A stretch of DNA of 64,000 bases. Origin: Scedosporium boydii. Lineage: Eukaryota; Ascomycota; Sordariomycetes; Microascales; Microascaceae. Shown here piece by piece: positions 1-10,303 of the stretch. The stretch spans positions 1 to 64,000 of the forward strand of contig NJFT01000139.1 in the NCBI GenBank assembly GCA_002221725.1, written 5' to 3'. Under the pieces are notes generated by a model. That model was not told the origin of the DNA, did not search any database, and worked only from the letters and a program-made list of their open reading frames with translations. Position numbers and translations under genes: made by a program. The first letter of the stretch is position 1. Every line of letters starts with the position of its first letter.

Positions 1-309
1 TCTTCTTCTTCTTCTTTCTTTCCTTCCTTTATTCCTCTTCTCGACTGGCACGAGGCAACTCTCTTCTTTTCCTTCTTCTTCTTTTTTCCCTTTGTTTTCC
101 ATTACCATGAATTCAATGGGGTATCTTGCTATGCTTAGGGCTGACCCGTTTCCGTAAAGATAAAACCGTCAACGAAAGGGGGGGGAAAATATGCAGCGAA
201 GACAAAGGGGGGGAATACGCAGGCTTCGAGGGGTAAAACAAAAAGGGGACCCATTCAAAATATAAGCCTGGTGCGGGCTAGTAATACAAGGGTCGGGGAT
301 AAACATTTC
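1..309. other. Intergenic, pyrimidine-rich low-complexity DNA
   Basis: Bases 1-100 are almost pure C/T (TTC/TTCC runs) with no coding frame. The rest up to the zinc-finger stop codon holds G-runs (about 178-186, 206-211) and no recognisable gene. Because the neighbouring gene runs leftward, this is its 3' flank; the C/T tract could also be a promoter element of a gene beyond the window. Confidence 0.6.
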
Positions 310-2000
310 CTAGAAAGAAATGTAGTCGCGTTGCTCCTGGAAGGCTGTCTGATCGGGATTGTCGTCTCCAAAGAATTCCTCAACTTCGTCAGAGTCGACA
401 TCGTCACTTGCCACTGAGTCGCTGTCACTGGATAAGTCTTCTAGTTCACCATTGCCACCTTCTTGGTGACCGGCTTTTCGAAGGACGCTTGCCCTCTCTC
501 GGTGTACAAGTTTACATCCCTTAGTCTTGCACTTCCCAGTGTTGCTGAAATCGGGACATTCGAATACGTGCCGTTCTGCGCACTGCGATCCCTTTTCACA
601 GTAGCCGTACAGACCGAACTGCCGACAGACCGGAGCACCTGGAGATACATCTGAGTGAGTATAGGGACATTTAGGGTTAGCACAGTTGCCTCTGGCATAG
701 TGCACGCATGCCGGAGTCCTTTCAGCTGTGAGCTCATGTGAAAGATCACAGTTATCTCCGTTGGGGCAGGTCCCCTTGTGTAATAGATCTTTGCATACTG
801 CAACTTTCGTCGGGTCATGGCGATATCGGCATCGAGGGCCCAAGGGGCAGGAACCTATATAGCAGAAAATTGTTAGTGTTAGGGCTCCACAACCCATACA
901 TACCCTAATCATCTCCTCGATAAGCTCCGAATGGATGCGAAGGAAGCCGATTTGGTTTCTGTAGCCTTGTGTCTGAGAGTGGGAGTTACCGGTTGTTGAG
1001 AAGGTCTTGCAAGGCGTATCGACCTTGTATTTTCCAGATCGCCTGTCGCATTGCTCCATGGTTAGCAACCTAACAGTATGAGCCGGGCTGCCATACCTAT
1101 GCGCCTTGACGATTCCGTCTCGATATAGATTTCCTGTTTTGCTTCTAAAGAATTTGACGCCGCCAACAACGGTAGTTTTGGGAGTAGCGCTGGGAGGGTT
1201 GATGTCACCTGTATATGCGTAAGTAAATATTGCCACCGATTTTGCGTTTGGGGGGGAAGGATTTTCAACTATAAAAAATCATTGTCCCATGAAAGAACAT
1301 ACCGGGAACTTTGACCAGCTTGCTGCCGTCTTTGCTGACTCGGAAGCGTATGCCTTCAATATCTAACTCGAACGCGCCGGTGGTGTTGTTTACATATCTT
1401 GTCGTCGCAGGGCCTGCGGCACCGCTCACAAGGAAATGCTTGAGCTTCGCCTTTTCCTTCTCATCCTGCCGCTGTAATTTCTGCTGCTGGGTTTCTGCGA
1501 TGGCTTTAGCTCGCGCCTGGGAATCCTTTTCGTAGATGCTAGAATTGATCAGTTGGAGATGACGATCCGTCTTCGAAATCCAAGTCGACTGCTGGCCTGA
1601 CGAAGAAGAACCGTCATCATTCCCCGCTGCTGGTTGAGCCTGCGCGTTCAGAACCAAGGATCTGTGACGATGTTGCACGCCCGGCCGTGGCCGAGGGCCT
1701 CCGCCTCTGGCATACGGCGACGATGGGCGGCTGCCGTAGGGGTTGACTGTTTTCTGCGGCTTAGCAATACAATAAGTAGGCACCGGCTTATTTTGCCGAG
1801 TCGAGGGATACGGACACCGGTGCTGTGAGTTGGGAACCGACTGAACGCCGGGCGATTGGTTTTTGTGGCGATTGATCTGGCCTATTCATGAAGGAAGAGT
1901 GTCATCAGCGGTTGGTCGTTCTCGATTTCGTAAATGGCTGCGACTTACCTGCGAGTTGGCTAATTCTCGCCAGAAGTCGTTTGTCTTCTTCTGTTGACAT
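310..2000 (-). CDS. Five-finger CCCH zinc-finger protein (ZC3H3-like)
   Basis: Spliced from four exons on the minus strand: 2000-1949, 1881-1303, 1208-990 and 854-310, giving 464 aa. All three introns have GT..AG ends and the frame is kept at each junction. The C-terminal half has five CCCH fingers (C-x7/8-C-x4/5-C-x3-H) at about residues 277-296, 304-323, 333-350, 360-379 and 383-401, followed by an acidic Ser/Asp/Glu tail (422-450). The third intron interrupts finger 1: joining ..STTG to SCPLG.. restores the missing first Cys spacing, which strongly supports the splice. Five tandem CCCH fingers in this arrangement match the ZC3H3 family, RNA-binding nuclear proteins linked to mRNA polyadenylation and export. 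The start is ATG at 2000, the first in-frame ATG of exon 1. It is divergent from a THO7 gene. The family call is from finger count and layout; the molecular role is inferred. Confidence 0.88.
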
Positions 2001-2620
2001 TTTGGCGATGGAGAATTCGGTGTGAAGTGAGATATAGGGTGTTAATAAGGGCAAAGGTTGCGGGTTGATGTTGTTGTTGGAGTTGGAAGGTTGAAAGAAG
2101 TGTAGATTTAGCGCTGGGAGACGAAAGGGATTTGGAGGCGCGTGCAATTGTAGTTTCCACATTCGGATTTGAAAATGATGACATAATGTTGACTGGTTGG
2201 TTCGTGGTCTGTGCGCAAATCGCTGGTTGGCAAGGCTAGCCACTACAATTCGAACTTCTCACAAGCCTGGGCAGCTCCTCCCCCAACGATTGAATAGATT
2301 CGAGCCCTATTGAACCCGAATAATCATAGCCTCATTCCTTCCTTCTCTCAACTCCGCTTTAGTTTGATGTAATTTAGGCTTCTCACTACGTTTCTATCTT
2401 ACCGACGGCGCCCTCCCCCAACCACCCTCGACTTTTCCACGGTCCCATCTCTTTCATCTCAAACGCCTGTTTGCTTTGCCCCAACTGCATTCCTTTCGAC
2501 CCTCTATCCCTTGTCGCCACGAAGTTCCGGGTAGCTGCGGAGATAATCTACTTATCGATCCAATTCATTTCTTATAACTCAAAGGGATTTCGTATCCCGT
2601 AAGACAAGACCCTAGACACC
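2001..2620. promoter_or_regulatory. Shared divergent promoter, zinc-finger gene / THO7
   Basis: A 620-bp gap separates the two outward-facing ATGs. It is C/T-rich on the plus strand near 2330-2520 (TTCCTTCCTTCTCTC and similar), as is common upstream of filamentous-fungal starts. No coding frame is supported. Both flanking genes are predicted to act in mRNA processing/export. Confidence 0.55.
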
Positions 2621-3694
2621 ATGCCCGCCTGGGGCCTCCTCGAAGAAAAGGAGGAGCAAGAACTCCATAAACGCCGCCTCCTCAACGTCGAAGAAAAACC
2701 TTTTAAGAGAATAACCAAGCGCCTCAACCAAATCAACTCCTTCATCAAGACCGCCAGCGAGCCCCGGGGCCCCATAGCACCGCCCCCCGAGAATGACGAA
2801 ACCCCGCCGCCGCCCGAACAACGCGACAACCTAGCGGCCCAACTCCGCGAGCTCGAGCAACTCCGCGAAGACCTAACCCTCGACTTCGCCGCCTTCGACA
2901 CGAGCATCACCCGTCTACAGTTCCTCTTCGACGCGAACAAGCGCGAGCGCGCCGGCTACGAGGAGAAGCGCCAGACCATCCTCGACGAGTGCCAGGCCGT
3001 GCGGGACCGAAACGCCGAGCTGCGCGTCGGCCTCGAAGAGGCGCGAGCTACGCTGGCGCAGCGCAAGAAGTTCGACGAGCTGGCCGAGAAGATTACGAAT
3101 AATAAGCTGCTGCGACCGAGGGAGGATCAGATCGCGGCGCTTCAGAAGTTGGAGGACGAGTGCAGGGAGCTCGAGCGGGAGAGCGAGACGTACAGCGTTA
3201 CGTGGAAGGAGAGGAGAGATCAGTTCAACAGGATCATGGAGGAGGGTATGCTACTTCGACGGCAGATCAGGGACGAGAAGGAGGAGGTTGAGCGGCGCGA
3301 GGGTATGAACGAGGATCGCGAGGAAGACGGCGAGGCTTCCAGGGACGACCAGACGCCGCGCCCTCCTCAGAGCGGGAACGCCACTCCTCATGTCGACAGT
3401 GGTACGATTTCCGCCGGTAGTCAACTCAACGGGACTCGATCCCGCGAGGGAACGCCCGCACCTGACGGCTTGCGGGTGAAGCTGGAGATTCCGGGGGGGC
3501 TATCGGGAAGTCAAGCGCCAAGTCGATCGGCAACGCCACAATTACAAGCGGGCAGGGATGATATCGAGGAGGGTGAAGATGTGGAAATGAGGGATGAGGA
3601 AAAGCCGACTGATGGTCAGACACCGCGTATTGCGATTGACGCTCCCACAACCGCATATGGAAACAACGACAAGATGGAGGTGGATGGAGAGTAG
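2621..3694 (+). CDS. THO7: THO complex subunit 7 (Tho7/Mft1 family)
   Basis: Single exon, 357 aa. The ATG at 2621 sits in a good fungal context (CACCATGCC). The N-terminal 200 residues are a mainly helical, coiled-coil region. It contains the family-typical stretch around residues 145-170 (KKFDELAEKI..., then LRPREDQIAALQKLE), as in Pfam Tho complex subunit 7. The C-terminal about 130 residues are low-complexity and acidic (Ser/Thr/Pro/Glu/Asp). THO couples transcription to mRNP packaging and nuclear export and suppresses R-loops; Tho7 is one of its coiled-coil subunits. The fungal proteins usually carry such a disordered tail. Recognition rests on the conserved coiled-coil region; length is in the normal fungal range. 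Confidence 0.85.
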   Translation: MPAWGLLEEKEEQELHKRRLLNVEEKPFKRITKRLNQINSFIKTASEPRGPIAPPPENDETPPPPEQRDNLAAQLRELEQLREDLTLDFAAFDTSITRLQFLFDANKRERAGYEEKRQTILDECQAVRDRNAELRVGLEEARATLAQRKKFDELAEKITNNKLLRPREDQIAALQKLEDECRELERESETYSVTWKERRDQFNRIMEEGMLLRRQIRDEKEEVERREGMNEDREEDGEASRDDQTPRPPQSGNATPHVDSGTISAGSQLNGTRSREGTPAPDGLRVKLEIPGGLSGSQAPSRSATPQLQAGRDDIEEGEDVEMRDEEKPTDGQTPRIAIDAPTTAYGNNDKMEVDGE

Positions 3695-3925
3695 GGAAGC
3701 CTGTATTAATGTCTATAACTAACAAAGATTGTGCACACTGAAAGGAAAATTGGACATCTATGCCGGTTTGTGACATGTAGAGATGCCCTTCTGTAGCATG
3801 ATGCCCAAACGTAAGTTTTTTTTTTCTTTTATGTCTTTTTTCTTCTTTTGCTTCCTCCCAAACCGACGCGAGTCAGTGTCATACAGATCCAACTACAACT
3901 CCAGAAAACGCAGCCAGGGGGTGCC

Positions 3926-4716
3926 CTAATAATCGTCCTGATTGATCGGCGGCAACCCCAGGACCTCTCTCGCCTGTAACAGCGCTTGCCTTGCATTTTC
4001 CAGTTCGTCGATGGGCGTAGGGTCCTCGGCGTAAGCGAGCTCCTCCTGGACCGACTTTATGCCATCCTCGATCTTCTTGTGCAGAGGCGCGAACACGGCT
4101 TCAGTCTGGGCGATGGCACGTTCCTGTTGAGACGAGGTGAGGTTAATACTATATTCTTGGCAATGGCACATGATAATTTGACTGTGCGGCTTCGGGCTCT
4201 TATTGTCTGTGACGTGGCACGACGGGTCTGGATAAACGTAGGGGGTTTTCGCTCGGAAGAGGCGGTATGTTCGAGGCCCAAGGGCAGGAGTTTAAGATGG
4301 GACGAATGTGGTCGACAGACAAACAAGGAAAAGGGACAAAACAGTACGAGGAAGCGGGGTGCAGAAGGCATGTGTGGAAGGCGGGGTAACAGCCAAAAAA
4401 GTCCAACCAAGAAAAGAGAGAATGGCAAGCAAGAAAAAAAAAGTGAAAGGGGTAAAACAATCTGCAAAGAAAATAATGGTTCCCGTACCTCTTGCCGGAT
4501 CATGTACTCAGAGTTGACATCGACATTGATACCCTTGGCCAATTCGGCCTTGAGCCTCTCGACGCGTTGCTTCTGGTGCTGGAGCTCCTTGTGATACGAC
4601 TTCTCCTCCTTGATGAGGCGGAAGAGAGCCTGGGTGGCGATGTGGAGCTTGGAGGGGGTTCGGCGGACGGGGTTGATGCGGTCCCAGTAAGCGTTCTCTG
4701 TCACCGTTCGGTCCAT
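3926..4716 (-). CDS. Tubulin-binding cofactor A
   Basis: Two exons on the minus strand (4716-4489 and 4123-3926) give 141 aa. The donor is GCAAGAG|GTACGG, the acceptor CTCAACAG|GAACG, and the junction reads ..MIRQE-ERAIAQTE.. in frame. The intron is long for this genome (365 nt), so an extra small exon cannot be excluded, but the two halves join into one continuous helical bundle. Residues about 22-60 (SKLHIATQALFRLIKEEKSY, then a Glu/Lys/Gln heptad region) match the TBCA/Rbl2 family. The protein binds free beta-tubulin during folding of the alpha/beta heterodimer and acts in the cytosol. It is somewhat longer than animal TBCA (about 110 aa), mainly at the C-terminus. Confidence 0.87.
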
Positions 4717-7700
4717 TGTTGACGTTGTTTAGAGGGTGTGGTGCTGTGGTGTTGCTGAAAGAGGGTTTGTTTGGTTTGTGAAAGTGTGTTGAGGCCAAGT
4801 GTCTTGATGTTTGGTCGTGATGGATGTTACTAGTGTGAAGCAGATGGCGAGTAGTGGAAAGAGAGGGAGTCTGTATTTCTTGGGAGAGATGAAGGTGAGT
4901 GGATCTGGGGGGACTATAAATGACTTGGATGGAGGCGATGGCTCGAAGTAAATAGTCCAAAGTTGCTGTGGGTTCTGGGCCAGCAAGAGATATTGGGTTT
5001 AGTAGGAAAGGAAGGAGCGAGGGAGGGGGTGAGGGGCGGGTGTCTTTTTTTCCCAAGTCCAATGTCCCTTTCAATGTTCAGTCTTCAAATGTTTCTTAGT
5101 TCAGTTCCTGGAAAGCCACTCTCTGCGTAGCCAGGGGCAGGTGGGGGTGGTGCGCGCACCACACTACAGGCAGTCCCCCGTCCCTTGCCCCGTCATCTAC
5201 AAGGAGTCAAGTACGAAGTATTACCTGCTTCGACAAGGTCGAAAAAAAGTATGGGTGTGTGCGCGTGCGCGTGCGTTGAAGATGTTGGAACGTGTGAGGT
5301 GAGATGTGGATGGTGTGGGCGTGGTCGGACTGGGGACTGGGGGGGTGTGCGTGGATCTACGAGGATGAGGAGAGTTCAACTTGCGTGCGTTGCAAATCAC
5401 CAGCGAACGAGCCATGACCGGATGCGGCAGTGGCAGCCAGACCACAGCCGTAGCGGTTGCATTGCTGCCTTGCCTTGTCTGCGTCGTGCATCCGAGGGGC
5501 GGTACTTTTAAGGTGAGGATTTAGCGGTGGCCAGGCCCCAGGGCCCCAATTCGATCAATCATGGTTGGTGGCGGCCATGAATATTTGAAATTTAGGCAAA
5601 AGCGGGGTCTGGCAAGGGGCCCAGCTGCTCTGTAATGTATTTCCTGGCGTGACGTGGATCTCTGGGTTGAACTTGATACTTCGTAGACCGGATGCTCAGA
5701 TTGTTCCTTGGGGGTTTGAGCCGATCAACAATATTACCAGCACGATACTTTGCATGTATGTGGACATGTGGACGGGAGGAGGTGAGTGAATGTGAATATT
5801 AGACTCGATTCGGTCGGTGTACGTACTAGATGGTTCCCCCGGTCTCTTCTGGCCTGGGCTCCTCCTTCCTCTGTACGAAACCAGCGGACCCTTGTATACC
5901 AGTACTTCGTAGTGTACGAAGCACTTCTCAGTTCCCGCTGTTACTCGCTGTTACTCGCTACTTTCAGGGTACAAAGTACGTACCGGGGTACATCAACTAT
6001 CACACATCGAATTGATCAAATCACATCCCACATTCATCACTCTCACCTCCTCACCAGCTCACCAGGAGGGGGACCCTGTCGTGTCGTGTCGTTGGGCGTT
6101 GGCAGTTGGCGCCGCTCTTGTGCCCTGTGCTCCCCGCGGGAGCTTTTCCCCGGTCCGGGATGGACATGCGACATGGATCCGTAGATATTTCCATGGATCC
6201 ATCATCATATTGCTACTTTGTACACATCCTTCGTATGTCCCGTGCTGGACTGGAACGACGATGTCTTCCTTGGGTGGGCGATTCGTACTTCATACGAAGT
6301 AGAGTAGGACCTCGGAGTCCTGTTCGAAGTACTTGTGGCACGAAGTAGTATTCTTACGCTGCGCTTGCTTGCGGTGTGCGTTGAAGTAGTAATAAAGTTA
6401 CCCCAACTAAACCTCTCGCAAAAGCAGCCAGTATACATAGTGCAGACGAAGGAGGCAGGTTAGAACTTGGATGGTAGAGTCAAACTCCAAACTAGTGATG
6501 TACCGAGGTAGTCTACTACTTCGTACTTACTCGCGACGCAGCACGCACCTCGAGGTATGTACATCCATGAAGCAACGAGCTTTGAAGAAAATGAAAATGC
6601 AGAAGAAACGGCCGGCAAGTGCGTGACTCCTAGCCATCCCCAACAGTTTCGTCGATGATAGAAACCTCATAACGGGCACAAAGAGACTTCTCAGTGTAAA
6701 AGACATTCAAGCCCTGGTTTAGGTGGTATCAAGCCTGAATCTGCAGGGTATGTGCTGTGCATTTGTCTAATTCCACGGCAATCGGCACCTTGCATCCGGC
6801 ATCCTCAACTGCATCTTTTTTGGACGGATGAAGTTGCACAAGAATAAAAAGAAAGAAAAAAAATCCACTTGCACACCAGGTGCCTCGTACTTCGTACATG
6901 ATGTATAGTGGTATGTAGCACACGGGAGTACCTCCGGGACGAGATCAGCAGCATCCGTCGAAGCCTGGTTGTGTTGCACAGTAGTGGATATGGCATGGAT
7001 ATGTGAGGGGGATAGAGCATGGATAAGATAGCCTGGTCCAGGCTTGGGGCGGATAGATGGAGTGGATCAGTGGATAACTTGAGCAACGAAGCCCGGATGA
7101 GCACTCGACACAATCCGGTGAAGCCCACTCACACAGCTCATCCCATAGAATAGACGGCATATCCTGTCCTCCCTCACCAGGGCTGCGATCCGCTTCGCTC
7201 TCATCGTATGGCAGAAGTGTTGAGCAGAATAATGCCGCCCTCTCTTACAATCTCCGATGCTTCCAGACCTTGTCCGCTACATCGAGAGGATGAGGATAAC
7301 CAACCCCTTGTCATTCCTCCCGTTGTGGGCCCTCCACCGTTGCAACTGTGATGTTCGTGTTGGCTTCACGCAGTTGGTATGTACCTACACCTACACATGA
7401 ACAGATCAGCACACCAACACATCAACGCATCAGCACGTCAGCAAATCTGGACTGATCCTCGATCCAACTTTCATCAAGATGATACTAACAGGATTACACT
7501 CTCAAACGCTACACCGAGCCACCCTTGCCACTGAGAAGTATTACGGGGTACGGGCGCTACTCCCCGACACTAACCGGGTCACTCCGCTAAGATCTGAGAG
7601 AATAAGAAACAGAGAAGATCACATCTCAATATTCAAAACTAGTCAATTCAGGTTTGTACTCAAAAGCTCTCCGCCGCTCCGATCATTTTCCATAAGCATC

Positions 7701-8318
7701 GTGTGACCTTTCAAGTGGTAAGGCACCTTGGCATAATTAGGGGAAATACCGTCCAAGCCATGCAGCTACCAGGGGGGGTTCAACAAAAGCAATCGTCTTT
7801 CCCTTGCGCGGAAAAGCAAGGTATTCCCTTGCCCGCTTCCGCGAAACGCAGTCATATTGAAAGAAAAAAGGAAAAAAATAAAATAAAAAAGTTTCAAGGG
7901 ATCCAATAGAAAACACAAGGGATCCAAAATGAAAAAGAGGGGAAAACCAAAGAAGAAGAAAAGTAGCACACTCCTCGGTAATACTCCAAGGGAGCGATCG
8001 GAAGGAAACTAGACAGGAAAAAAAAAAAAAAAATAAAACATAAAACAAACAGCGAAATCAAGGCCCCAAGAAAGCTTTGCCCGCGGAGCCAAGCAAAAAA
8101 CCTTGGTATCATGGTCTTCCCTTATCTTCCGTTCGCCAAAACGCCACCTCCTATTCCCAGACAAGACAGCCATCCTTTCCCAAGTTCCATGAATGCAGTG
8201 TGGCCTCTGTAATGATACAAGACACCCGTCCTCGTTTTGTCCAACCGATAGCATGCACCTCACAAATCCGGACACCAATTTTGTTCCCAACCACCGTTGT
8301 CAGCATCCTCCCTGAGAT
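4717..8318. other. 3.6-kb gene-poor intergenic region with TACTTCGTA motifs
   Basis: No frame here has recognisable domains or convincing spliced structure. The left end is the promoter side of cofactor A; the right end is the 3' flank of RAD21, with A-rich runs at about 7858-7895 and 8018-8035. Six exact copies of the 9-mer TACTTCGTA/TACGAAGTA lie at 5212, 5677, 5903, 6293, 6517 and 6888, with several one-mismatch relatives. A short alternating GT/GC tract lies at about 5255-5276. An unannotated lncRNA cannot be ruled out from sequence. Confidence 0.6.
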
Positions 8319-10303
8319 TTAAGACTCAACAGAGACGGCCAGTGGCTGCTGGATTTGGGGTCCCGGTGTAGGGGCGGCTGCAGGAGCGGGTAGTTGCTCT
8401 TCGGCTTCCGCAGCCGCCTCCCCGCCGGCTTCCCTCTCGGCCCACTCACCCCAGAGACCGCGCTTTCCGCGTACTCGGATGGGTGCGCCGAGATCGCTAC
8501 CCTGTTCCACCTTGATCGCATCCTTGGTGGCGAGGACTAGGCACTCGAAGAACATCTTCGTGGCATCAGCCTTTGTCGTTTGGCCCTCGGGGAGAAGGTC
8601 CTGGAAGACAACGACAGTCTTCTTCCGCTTCTCGGCATCGTGTTCCGCTTCAGGTCCGAAGATGTCTCTCAAGATGTGCACAGCATGTTTTGTGCCGATA
8701 GACACTGGTCCACTGTCAGCGGGGTGGACGAGGGGCGCTGTTGTCTCATCGAATGCGGGCATGGGACTGCCTTCACGTTCGAGGCCGTCATCCATCTGGT
8801 CGTCGGCTGGGATCTCTAGGATCGTGCCATCGGGTCCAACGGTTTGGTTGCCAGCATCCGCATCACCACCAAGGAGGAGGTGGTCGTCATCATCGACATC
8901 AAGTCGCGGCGACTTCCAGATACCGTGGTCGCTATCCATGTCCGCAATTCCGCTATCCCTCTTGCGTTTGAGCTCATTAGATTGCTTGCTTCCCGTAATG
9001 GATAGCATTGTGCGGAGCTCTGGGGCCCAAGACGATCCACGGCCTCCGAGGATGAAGTTGGTGACGAAGCCGCCGTTCTTGTGCATCTCCATAAGCGCAA
9101 CAACGTACGGATCCTTGGGAAGGAAGGTCTGGGGCTTGAGGATGTTATCGCGGTTGGCATGTTGCTCCTTGATGTAGGAGCTGGTGAGCATCGTCTGTTC
9201 GTCGGGGAGGATAACTTTTTGCTTCTTCGCTCTCTGGGCTGGCCGGCGAACAATTGTCGTGTCCTCCTCGGCTGTAGGTTCGTAAAGGTCGGTCTGGTTG
9301 TGTCGGGTAACTTCCTCCTCTACCTCCCGGGCAAGATCTTCGTCAATATCCGACAGGGGAGATTCGGAGATCCTCTGGCGGCTAAAATGTAGCCCTGTAG
9401 GCATTGCTGATTGGTCATCCATGTTGAACTGCAAGTCATCGTCTCCCATCTGAATATCTCCTTCCTCATCGGCGATCCGGATGCCATCTTCGAAATTGAG
9501 GTTGATAGAGGGTTCTCGGTCACCGCCCTCCTTGCCAGGACGAATTCCGAGGTCCAACTCGCTGAAATTGTCGTCATCCATTGGTGCGGCGGCATCTCGA
9601 CCCATCTCAATGGACCTGTCAACATTTCGCGGACGCTCCTCAATGTCATCGCCAAAGTCTAGTTCAAGTTCAATACCATCGTCCAAGGGGGCCAGAGCGA
9701 GCTCATCCTCCTTTTCCATTCCTGACTGCATAAATTGGCTGTTGTCGAAAGCTTGCTGAAGGTTGATGTCGCGGTTGTTAACGCGGCCCTTTCGACCCAT
9801 TGGTGTTGCCGTGACGTCGTCCATCTGAGCGAGCAGCCACGCAGCATCTGGTGGGGGAAGGATGTCTAGGTTGTCGTACGGCGTGATTCGATCGGGAAGG
9901 AGAAGCGCCTCGCGATTAGACACGTTCAAATTGGCAACCATGTCATTGTTTCCGCTTGACCGGAAAGCCTGTTGATGGATGGCAGTTAGCTTCGTGTTCA
10001 CCCGTCCTATTTCCTCGACTGCAATGCAACGCAACATACCATCTTGATTTTCATTAAAGCTTCGTTACAATCATCTAGCAGATAACGTGTTTTTCGGCTG
10101 TAGATTCGGACGACACCAAGCAACAGCTGACCGCTTAACCGTAGGGCCATCGGTGCTTGGCTCGGCGTCAATATCGCCTCGATACTCTCACCGAGGTCAG
10201 ACTGGAGGATATGCGTCTTAGAGAGCTTGCGCTCGAGATTGGCTGAAAGCCATACTCGGGCTAAGGGGCCGCTCTTTTGGAGCAGCGTCTCTGAATAGAA
10301 CAT
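8319..10303 (-). CDS. RAD21: Cohesin kleisin subunit Rad21/Scc1
   Basis: Two exons (10303-10040 and 9968-8319) give 637 aa. Donor ATG|GTATGT, branch GAAGCTAACTG and acceptor CATCAACAG are all clear. The N-terminus (MFYSETLLQKSGPLARVWLS) is the conserved Rad21/Rec8 N-terminal domain that binds Smc3. The C-terminal part (about 575-610, containing FFECLVLATKDAIKVEQ) is the winged-helix domain that binds the Smc1 head. A perfect separase-type site, SIEMGR, lies at residues 207-212, equivalent to the S-x-E-x-G-R sites of yeast Scc1. The middle is long, acidic and disordered, as expected. Kleisin closes the cohesin ring and is cut by separase at anaphase. The mitotic paralogue rather than meiotic Rec8 is inferred from the N-terminus and size. 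Confidence 0.93.

Noticed and set aside
1..100. Possible telomeric or subtelomeric repeat
   Set aside because: It is irregular C/T-rich DNA, not (TTAGGG)n, and housekeeping genes follow at once.
5255..5276. Alternating GT/GC tract as Z-DNA element
   Set aside because: Too short and isolated to claim a function.
8479..9177. Antisense open frame opposite RAD21
   Set aside because: Shadow of the RAD21 coding bias; no domain and the opposite strand is a well-supported kleisin.
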